Assembly: GCA_022571575.1 (NCBI GenBank)
Contig: JACZXN010000060.1
Location: 1-8,165, forward strand
Direction: 5' to 3'
DNA length: 8,165 nt
Source: Chloroflexota bacterium
GTDB taxonomy: Bacteria; Chloroflexota; Dehalococcoidia; UBA3495
In this document: positions 1-5,366 of the stretch, in pieces
Numbering within the stretch: position 1 is the first letter of the stretch
How the letters are laid out: every line of letters begins with the position of its first letter
Translations under genes and position numbers: made by a program
Notes under the pieces: model-generated
Database searches by the model: none
The model's input: the letters and a program-made list of their open reading frames with translations, nothing else
Told to the model about the DNA's origin: nothing

Positions 1-69
1 GATGGGGGCCAGTCCTATGCCCAGGCCGGTGCCCAAGACCCAGCCGGCACGGTTTAGAACAGTCGCCAT
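1..69 (-). CDS. N-terminus of an unidentified hydrophobic protein (runs off window)
   Basis: An open frame starts at the ATG at 69-67 and stays open to the window edge, giving 23 residues. The visible N-terminus has a short basic/polar head (MATVLNRAG) and then a glycine-rich hydrophobic run (WVLGTGLGIGLAP), which looks like a first membrane segment or signal anchor. The start overlaps the TAA of the upstream zincin-like gene by one base (TAATG), the same stop-start arrangement as secD-secF, so translational coupling is likely. No strong Shine-Dalgarno sequence is visible. Too little is present to assign a family; the call rests on the open frame, the coupling and the hydrophobic pattern. Confidence 0.5.
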   Translation of the reverse strand, partial: MATVLNRAGWVLGTGLGIGLAPI

Positions 70-434
70 TAGCCGTATCCCAGCCGGTGCAGGTCATCCT
101 CGCTCATGCCCAGGTAATGGCCGATCTCATGCCACAGGGTGACCTTGATCTCGCGTTCGGCCTGGGTGCGGCTGGAGCACCCGCGCAGGATGGGCTGGCG
201 GTAGATGACGATCCGGTCGGGCAACATGGGACCGCCGCCTCCGCCCTCCCGTTCGGTCAGGGGTACACCGCTGTAGAGCCCAAAGAGGGTCCCCTCCCCA
301 TTGACCAGTCCCTCCTCATCGGGTCCGGGCCATTCCTCGACCGCCACGTCCACGTTGTCCAGCGCATTGAGCACCTCCCCGGGCATCTCCCGGTATGCCC
401 GGCGCACGAGACGGACGAATTCCCGGTGGGTCAT
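69..434 (-). CDS. Zincin-like metallopeptidase family protein (HExxH, PF06262/DUF1025-type)
   Basis: This is a predicted 121-residue cytoplasmic protein of the small possible zinc-metallopeptidase family. The signature is near the C-terminus: H102-E-I-G-H106 followed by YLGMSEDDL, matching the family pattern HExxHxxGxxxxDL, with the two histidines and the glutamate as presumed zinc and catalytic residues. Upstream, FGLYSGVPLTER and LPDRIVIYRQPIL are also typical of the family. The ATG at 434 is chosen because the protein then begins MTHREFVRLVRRA, the usual N-terminal helix, and the length is normal. A TTG at 497 would add 21 poorly conserved residues and overlap nfo. The gene follows nfo by 46 bp in the same direction and overlaps the next start by one base. 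Substrate and true proteolytic activity are unknown for the family. A run of five glycines (about residues 64-68) sits in a loop. Confidence 0.85.
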   Translation of the reverse strand: MTHREFVRLVRRAYREMPGEVLNALDNVDVAVEEWPGPDEEGLVNGEGTLFGLYSGVPLTEREGGGGGPMLPDRIVIYRQPILRGCSSRTQAEREIKVTLWHEIGHYLGMSEDDLHRLGYG

Positions 435-480
435 GTTGATCAAGGGGAGAGCCCGGCCTGCCGCCCAATCATCTTGCCGA

Positions 481-1338
481 TCAACTCGAAAGCCCAACCT
501 GCCGTCTGATCTTCTTGAGGATGTCTATGTTCCGCCGGTCCGGGCCCTTGCCCTCGAAGCCCGGCACCTCCAGCAGAAAGGGCACGTCGGCAAAGGCCGG
601 GTTGCCCATGATGGCGGCGAACCCCTCTTCGCCGATGAACCCGTCGCCGATATTGTCGTGCCGGTCCACTCCCGATCCGCAGACCCTCTTGGAGTCGTTG
701 GCGTGTACCGCCGCGACGTTGGCGCTGCCGGGGCCGGCGTCCAACTCGTCCAGCATCGCCTGTATACCCTGGGGGTTGGTCAGATCGTAACCGGCGGCAA
801 AGGCGTGCTGGGTGTCCAGGCAGATCTTCAAGCGGGGGCTGTCCACGGCCTGCAAGATGCCGCCCAGTTCTTCGAATCTGGCCCCGATGTGCTGTCCCAT
901 GCCGGCCATGTTCTCCACCGCCAAACACGGTCCGTCGGGCGAGGCGTCCAGCACGGTCTTGATGGCGTCCACGGTCTGGGGCAGCACCGCCTCATAGCCC
1001 CGGCCGCCGTGGCTGCCCGGATGGAAGATGACGCCGGCCGCTCCGATGCCGGCCGCCAGCTTCATGTAGTTGACCAAGGAGTCGATGCCCTTCTGTAGAT
1101 TGTCCTTGTTGGGGGTCCCCAGGTTTATCAGATAGATGGCGTGCAGGAACACCGGGCCGATGCCCGCCTCCGCCAGGTTCTGTTTGAAGAGCTCGATCTG
1201 CTCGCCGGGCACGGGTTTAAAGGCCCAAGTCTGGGGCGAAGAGCCGAAGATCTGGATGGCCTCGCAGCCGATCTCCTGGCCTCTGGCGGCCGCGTTACTT
1301 ATTCCGCCGGCGGTGGAAACGTGGGCGCCGATCTTCAT
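481..1338 (-). CDS. nfo: Endonuclease IV (AP endonuclease)
   Basis: This 285-residue protein is endonuclease IV, which cuts the DNA backbone 5' to abasic sites in base excision repair and also removes 3'-blocking groups. It is a TIM-barrel enzyme with a trinuclear zinc centre. All nine metal ligands of the family can be located: H66, H106 (FHPGSH), E142 (VEN), D175 and H178 (LDTQH), H212 (VHANDSK), D225 and H227 (DRHDNIGDG) and E257 (LEVPG). They are 3-4 residues offset from the E. coli numbering. The N-terminus MKIGAHVSTAGGI and the total length are standard, so the ATG at 1338 is secure; a weak GGGG precedes it. It heads a minus-strand group with the zincin-like gene and a hydrophobic protein and is divergent from the dehydrogenase across a shared promoter region. 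No odd residues or truncation are seen. Confidence 0.97.
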   Translation of the reverse strand: MKIGAHVSTAGGISNAAARGQEIGCEAIQIFGSSPQTWAFKPVPGEQIELFKQNLAEAGIGPVFLHAIYLINLGTPNKDNLQKGIDSLVNYMKLAAGIGAAGVIFHPGSHGGRGYEAVLPQTVDAIKTVLDASPDGPCLAVENMAGMGQHIGARFEELGGILQAVDSPRLKICLDTQHAFAAGYDLTNPQGIQAMLDELDAGPGSANVAAVHANDSKRVCGSGVDRHDNIGDGFIGEEGFAAIMGNPAFADVPFLLEVPGFEGKGPDRRNIDILKKIRRQVGLSS

Positions 1339-1383
1339 TGCATAACCCCATTAGCAGCCTCATGGGCGAGCCTGGGCGGGCTG

Positions 1384-1401
1384 GAACCGCACCGGCGGTT
1401 C
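1384..1401 (-). promoter_or_regulatory. Hairpin at the 5' end of the nfo leader
   Basis: A perfect 7-bp inverted repeat (GAACCGC at 1384-1390, GCGGTTC at 1395-1401) encloses a 4-nt loop. If nfo transcription starts near 1404, as its -10 box predicts, this hairpin would form within the first few nucleotides of the mRNA, about 45 nt before the start codon. It could protect the 5' end or be a binding site; there is no U-run, so it is not an intrinsic terminator. The pairing is seen directly and the function is inference. Confidence 0.5.
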
Positions 1402-1410
1402 ACACGGGCA

Positions 1411-1416
1411 ATTATA
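1411..1416 (-). promoter_or_regulatory. nfo -10 box (TATAAT)
   Basis: Read on the minus strand this is a perfect TATAAT. It predicts a transcription start near 1403-1405 and a leader of about 65 nt for nfo. At 17-bp spacing the -35 position (1434-1439) reads ATACCG, a poor match, so the promoter may be weak or need an activator. Confidence 0.55.
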
Positions 1417-1419
1417 CGG

Positions 1420-1448
1420 CAGCGCCGCCTTGGCGGTATACGGCGCTG
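1420..1448. promoter_or_regulatory. Operator-like inverted repeat between nfo and the dehydrogenase
   Basis: CAGCGCCG (1420-1427) and CGGCGCTG (1441-1448) form a perfect 8-bp inverted repeat with 13 bp between the arms. A second dyad, CCGCC-TT-GGCGG (1425-1436), is nested off-centre. The outer dyad is centred near 1434, about 30-32 bp from both predicted transcription starts, so a dimeric regulator bound here would cover both -35 regions. TATACGGC also occurs twice in direct orientation (1413-1420 and 1437-1444). The repeats are seen directly; the operator role is inferred. Confidence 0.5.
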
Positions 1449-1458
1449 GGAATATAAT
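1430..1458 (+). promoter_or_regulatory. Dehydrogenase promoter, predicted leaderless start
   Basis: TTGGCG (1430-1435, 4 of 6 to the -35 consensus) is followed after exactly 17 bp by a perfect TATAAT (1453-1458). Only 8 bp separate the -10 box from the ATG at 1467, so the predicted transcription start falls on or within two bases of the start codon. There is no room for a Shine-Dalgarno sequence, consistent with a leaderless mRNA. Confidence 0.65.
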
Positions 1459-1466
1459 CCGCCTGT

Positions 1467-2510
1467 ATGAGAGCCTTATATCTGAAGCAAGCGGGCAGCC
1501 CTCCGGTCCTGGAGATGATCGACGTCCCCACGCCCAGCCCCGAACCCCACCAGGCGCTGATCCGGGTCATTGCCTGCGGGTTCTGTCACCATGACCGGTC
1601 GGTGATGGCCGGGGTGCTCCGCCGCGGCGTTGGGCCCGGCGTGATCCTGGGCCACGAGATATCGGGCCTGGTGGTGGAGACCGGTAACGAGGTAACCGGG
1701 CTGCAGCATGGAGACCGGGTGGTCAGCATCCTCACCGAGGCCTGCGGCAATTGTGACCGCTGCGCCAACGGGCGGGAGCACCGGTGCCGGGAGGGCCAGG
1801 GCATCGGCCACGGCCGCGACGGCGGGTTCGCCGAATACGTGGCGCTGTCCGAATACAGCCTGGTCAAGGTGCCCGAGGGTGTGGACCCGGTGGGCGCGGC
1901 GCTTCTGGCCTGCCCGATGGGAGTGGCGCTCCAGGCGGTGCGGGAGACGGCCCAGGTGACGGCGGGGGAAACGGTGGTGGTCACCGGCGCGGGAGGAGGC
2001 CTGGGCTCCCATGCGGTGCAGGCCGCGGCGGCCTTGGGAGCGCGGGTGCTGGCCGTTTCGTCGTCACCGGAGAAGGAGAACGCACTGCTCGGTCTGGGCG
2101 CCGCCGAGGTCCTGGGAGACACCGGCCTGGATTTCGCCGAGGTGGTGATGGCCCTGACCGGGGACGCGGGCGCGGACGTGGTGATCGATACCGTGGGTTC
2201 GGCCCTGTTCCCCTCGACCCTCAGAAGTCTGGCCCAGTTCGGCCGGTTGGTGTTGCTGGGAGAGATCGTGGGTCAAAGCGTCAGCTTGAACCCGGCGGAG
2301 GTCATCTTTCGTGACGCCAGGATCCTTGGGGCATCTGGGGTGTCCAGAGCGATGGTGGCGCAGGCGGGCCGCATGGTGCTGGAGGGTAAACTGCGGCCCG
2401 TGGTGGCCCTGGAACTACCTCTGGAGGAAGCGGCCGAGGCCTACCGGTTGGTGTCGGAACGAAAACCCACGGGACGCATCGTCCTGCTGCCGGACGCGGG
2501 AAGAGCGTAG
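1467..2510 (+). CDS. Zinc-dependent alcohol dehydrogenase (MDR superfamily)
   Basis: This 347-residue protein is a medium-chain dehydrogenase/reductase that should oxidise or reduce an alcohol/aldehyde pair with NAD(P). The N-terminal GroES-like catalytic domain carries the catalytic zinc ligands C40 (in CGFCHHD), H63-E64 (LGHE) and C149 (ACPMG). The structural zinc loop is intact, with C93, C96, C99 and C107 (ACGNCDRC...C). The Rossmann domain begins near residue 168 and shows the nucleotide-binding turn GAGGGLG (174-180). The C-terminus ends with the usual EAYRLVSERKPTGRIVL. Length and domain order are normal. The substrate cannot be told from sequence, and general database names for this family are unreliable. 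It is the only plus-strand gene, divergent from nfo and convergent with secF with 10 bp between stops. The ATG at 1467 is preferred because the protein begins in register with the family and the promoter ends just upstream of it. Confidence 0.93.
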   Translation: MRALYLKQAGSPPVLEMIDVPTPSPEPHQALIRVIACGFCHHDRSVMAGVLRRGVGPGVILGHEISGLVVETGNEVTGLQHGDRVVSILTEACGNCDRCANGREHRCREGQGIGHGRDGGFAEYVALSEYSLVKVPEGVDPVGAALLACPMGVALQAVRETAQVTAGETVVVTGAGGGLGSHAVQAAAALGARVLAVSSSPEKENALLGLGAAEVLGDTGLDFAEVVMALTGDAGADVVIDTVGSALFPSTLRSLAQFGRLVLLGEIVGQSVSLNPAEVIFRDARILGASGVSRAMVAQAGRMVLEGKLRPVVALELPLEEAAEAYRLVSERKPTGRIVLLPDAGRA

Positions 2511-2520
2511 GCGCCGGATT

Positions 2521-3510
2521 TCAGCGGCCCATGCCAATCATATGCAGCAGCGATGAGGCCGCGGCCGCCGGTCCTCGCTTGAAGATACGGCCGATCTCGC
2601 CCCGGTCCCACATGACCAGGAACTGGCTGGCGATGAAGATCGAACTGTAGGTCCCCACCACCGCGCCGATGGCCAGCACCAGCAGCAATTCACGGATGCT
2701 GTGACCCCCGATGAACAGCATGGCCAGCAGCACCACCAGGGTCGTGATGCTGGTGTTCAGCGACCGGCCCATGCTCTCCATGATGCTCAGGTTGACCATG
2801 GGCGCCAGTTCCCGGTCGGGATGGCGCGACACGTTCTCACGGATGCGGTCGAAGACCACGATGGTGTCGTTGACGCTGTAACCGGCCACGATCAGCAACC
2901 CCACGATGAACATGGAGTTCACCTCCAGGTTGATGACCTTGCCCAGGATCGAGAATATACCCAGGATGATCAAAAGATCGTGGACCAAGGCCAGAATGGC
3001 GCTGACCCCATAGCGGTGCGCCTTGGGCACCCGGCGGAAGGCGTACCACACAAAGAACAGGATGAACACCGACGCGGCGGCCAGGGCGAAGATCGCGGTC
3101 CTCACCGTTTCCTGGGCAATGATGGGCGAGACGGTGTCAAACTCAACCCGGCCCCGCTCCATGCCCAGGAATTTCTCCAGGTCGCGTTCGATGACCTCCC
3201 GCTCCGACAGACCGTCGCCCACCGCTTCTTTCAGGATCACCGTGCGGATGAAGAAGTTGGTGCCGCCGATCCTCTGGATCAGCGCTTCGGGGTGGCCCAG
3301 TTCGTCCATGCGCGCCCGGATATGGTCCTCCTCCACCGGCTGGCGGAAGGTGACGTTCATCACGGAACCGCTGCTGAAGTCGATGCCCGCCTTCAGGCCC
3401 GAATCCCAGGACAGCCAGCCCGGCGGGGCCATCATGGATATCAGGCCCGGAACAATGATCAGCGCGGAGAACAGGAAGTACCAGCCCCGTTTGCCCACAA
3501 CATCCAGCAT
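2521..3510 (-). CDS. secF: Protein translocase subunit SecF
   Basis: SecF, 329 residues, pairs with SecD in the membrane complex that uses the proton gradient to help pull proteins out through SecYEG. TM1 (about 8-28) is followed by a periplasmic domain with the family motif GIDFSSG (42-48, usually GIDFxGG), then five TM segments (about 136-157, 168-190, 198-220, 253-275 and 277-300). Conserved stretches include GYSVNDTIVVFDRIRE (210-225), with the TM4 aspartate region, and SLNTSITTLVVLLAML (250-265). The start is well fixed: the ATG at 3510 overlaps the secD TAA by one base, and a strong GAGGAG lies 7 nt upstream. The open frame extends further back inside secD, but that part is not SecF-like. 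It ends 10 bp from the convergent dehydrogenase stop with no visible terminator. Confidence 0.96.
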   Translation of the reverse strand: MLDVVGKRGWYFLFSALIIVPGLISMMAPPGWLSWDSGLKAGIDFSSGSVMNVTFRQPVEEDHIRARMDELGHPEALIQRIGGTNFFIRTVILKEAVGDGLSEREVIERDLEKFLGMERGRVEFDTVSPIIAQETVRTAIFALAAASVFILFFVWYAFRRVPKAHRYGVSAILALVHDLLIILGIFSILGKVINLEVNSMFIVGLLIVAGYSVNDTIVVFDRIRENVSRHPDRELAPMVNLSIMESMGRSLNTSITTLVVLLAMLFIGGHSIRELLLVLAIGAVVGTYSSIFIASQFLVMWDRGEIGRIFKRGPAAAASSLLHMIGMGR

Positions 3511-5363
3511 TAACGCGCTCCTCGCGGGGCTGGGGCCGGGGCTTGAATGGCCGTCTGGCTGTCGCGCCGGAGCGGCTCTGGGGTGAACAGGTTGATCCGT
3601 CCGCCCAGCCCGATCCAGGCCATCAACTGCAACAGGTTCCGGCTGACCACCACGGCGGTGAACATGCTGACCGCCACGCCGATGAACAGGCTGATGGCCA
3701 CCCCCGTGACCAGGCCGCCGCCCAACCGGTCGCCGAACCACAGAAGCACCACACAGGTGATCATGGTGGAGATGTTGCTATCCCGGATGGCGGGCCAGGC
3801 CCGGTTGAACCCCACCTCCATGGAGGAGGCCAACGTGCGGCCGATGCGCACCTCTTCTTTCATGCGTTCGAAGATCAGGATGTTGGCGTCAACAGCCATG
3901 CCGATGGAGAGGATGAACCCGCCGATATGGGCCAATTCCAGGGTGATGGGAATCATCTTGAATATGGCCAATACCACGATCGTGTAGAACACCAGGGCAA
4001 AGGCCGCCACCACCCCGGCCATGCGGTAATACACAATCATGAACACGAACACCAAGCCCAACCCCACCATGCCCGCGATCAGGCTGTTGCGCAGCGACTC
4101 AGACCCCAACAGGGCGTCGACATCGCTCTCCTGTATCAGCTTGAGCGGCACGGGCAGGCGGCCCGACTCCAGTTGGATGGACAGGGTGCGGGCCTCTTCT
4201 CTGGTGAAGTTGCCGCTGATCTGGGTGCGTCCGTCGCGGATCCAGGCCCGGGCCACCGGAGCGATCAACTCCCGGTCATCCATGATGATCGCTATCCGCT
4301 TGGTGGCTTGGGCTTCCGTGGTGGATATGCGGCGGGTCAGGTCGGAGAAGATCTCCGAGCCCCGGCCGTTGAACTGGAGGTTTATCACCCATCCGATGCC
4401 CAGACTGTTGGTGCTGGCCTCGGCCCGGGAAAGGTCGTCACCGGTCAGTCCCAGGTCGGCGTCGGTGAAGCTGATACACGCTGAGGTGGCGCAGGTCCGC
4501 TCTTTGAACTCGAGCCGGGCCGTCTGGCCGATCAACCTCTTGGCATCGTCGATGCCGCTGTTCACCCGGAATTGTGAGAACGGCCCTATCTCCGAGTTGA
4601 CTGCCAGCGCCGCCGCGGACTGGGTCTCGCCGTCTACGTTGTCCGACCGCACTTTGAAGGTGCTCTCATCCTTGCGGTCAATCTCAAAATCCTCATAACC
4701 GGCCTCGGTCAGCAACGCCCGCAGGGTTGCTTCGACCTCCGCCCCGGGAGCAGGTTCGGCGAGAATTATCTCGGTGACCGAGCCACTGGCGCCGGGGAGC
4801 TGGACTATGATCCGGTCGTCGCCGAATATCTGGATGATTGGCTCTTCGGTCCCGAACCGGTTGACGCGGCGGAGGATGTTGTCCAACACCCCTTCCATCT
4901 GGTCCCGCGTCGGCTCGCCGATGACACTGACCTGGAAGGCCGTGGTCGCGCCGAAGGCTTCCGCCAGGGCTTCATTCAAGCCGGTCCGTCTGGGGTCGCC
5001 GTCGCCCAGGATGCCGGTGCGGATCTGGAAACGGTTCACCCCCAAGGGCACAACCCGGAGATCCTCCAAAGCGCCGTCGTCATCCCCGAACCGCAGTTCT
5101 TCCAGTGTGCTGGTCAGGTCCGAGAGTGCGACGGGTTCGGCGAATGTGACATCGATCTTGGTGCCGGTGTCGACTTGGTAGACCAGGTGCCCGCCGCCCC
5201 GCAGGTCGAGACCCAGCTTGAGTCCCAAGGGCCCGGTGCCGCCGCGTTCCACTCTGGGAAAGCCGGGGATGTCGATGTCGATGTCTTTAAATCCCAGGGC
5301 GGCGATGGCGATGCCCAGGAACAGGATGATCATGATGGATAGGCGTATGCTGCGGGAGCGCAT
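3510..5363 (-). CDS. secD: Protein translocase subunit SecD (with enlarged periplasmic domain)
   Basis: SecD, 617 residues, is the partner of SecF in post-translocational, proton-driven export. TM1 is about 8-24. The P1 domain starts with LGLDLRGGGHLVYQV (50-64), the hallmark of the family, and continues through VNRFGTEEP and RIIVQLPG. Five TM segments follow between about 428 and 578, including GMAVDANILIFERMKEE (488-504), whose D491 matches the conserved TM4 aspartate, and NISTMITCVVLLWFG (530-544). The unusual part lies between QLPG (188-191) and AKRLIGQTARLEFKE (274-288): most SecD proteins need only about 10 residues here, this one has about 80. That insert resembles another copy of the P1 sub-module. 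Two cysteines, C291 and C296, follow. The ATG at 5363 lies 3 nt after the cca stop, and the 3' end overlaps secF by one base. The C-terminus ends in a Pro/Ala-rich cytoplasmic tail. Confidence 0.96.
   Translation of the reverse strand: MRSRSIRLSIMIILFLGIAIAALGFKDIDIDIPGFPRVERGGTGPLGLKLGLDLRGGGHLVYQVDTGTKIDVTFAEPVALSDLTSTLEELRFGDDDGALEDLRVVPLGVNRFQIRTGILGDGDPRRTGLNEALAEAFGATTAFQVSVIGEPTRDQMEGVLDNILRRVNRFGTEEPIIQIFGDDRIIVQLPGASGSVTEIILAEPAPGAEVEATLRALLTEAGYEDFEIDRKDESTFKVRSDNVDGETQSAAALAVNSEIGPFSQFRVNSGIDDAKRLIGQTARLEFKERTCATSACISFTDADLGLTGDDLSRAEASTNSLGIGWVINLQFNGRGSEIFSDLTRRISTTEAQATKRIAIIMDDRELIAPVARAWIRDGRTQISGNFTREEARTLSIQLESGRLPVPLKLIQESDVDALLGSESLRNSLIAGMVGLGLVFVFMIVYYRMAGVVAAFALVFYTIVVLAIFKMIPITLELAHIGGFILSIGMAVDANILIFERMKEEVRIGRTLASSMEVGFNRAWPAIRDSNISTMITCVVLLWFGDRLGGGLVTGVAISLFIGVAVSMFTAVVVSRNLLQLMAWIGLGGRINLFTPEPLRRDSQTAIQAPAPAPRGAR
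3518..3523 (-). promoter_or_regulatory. Ribosome binding site of secF
   Basis: On the minus strand GAGGAG lies 7 nt before the secF ATG, inside the last codons of secD. It fixes the secF start at 3510 and supports coupled translation across the TAATG junction. It is the clearest Shine-Dalgarno sequence in the window. Confidence 0.75.
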
Positions 5364-5366
5364 CGG

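Noticed and set aside
435..497. Upstream TTG start for the zincin-like protein
   Set aside because: It would add 21 residues not typical of the family and overlap nfo; the ATG at 434 gives the normal N-terminus and length.
301..1098. Long plus-strand open frame opposite nfo
   Set aside because: It is antisense to a complete endonuclease IV with all metal ligands; the translation has no family motif and is a high-GC shadow frame.
1436..1441. GTATAC palindrome as a separate site
   Set aside because: A six-base palindrome is expected by chance and lies inside the larger dyad region already described.
2701..3513. Plus-strand open frame of 270 codons, rich in His/Asp/Gln
   Set aside because: Antisense of secF; its composition mirrors hydrophobic codons read on the other strand and it has no recognisable domain or start site.
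3511..3741. N-terminal extension of SecF inside secD
   Set aside because: The extended residues are a shadow of secD; the ATG at 3510 has a GAGGAG ribosome binding site and family-like N-terminus.
3543..4484. Plus-strand open frame of 313 codons, rich in His/Gln/Gly
   Set aside because: Antisense shadow of secD transmembrane segments.
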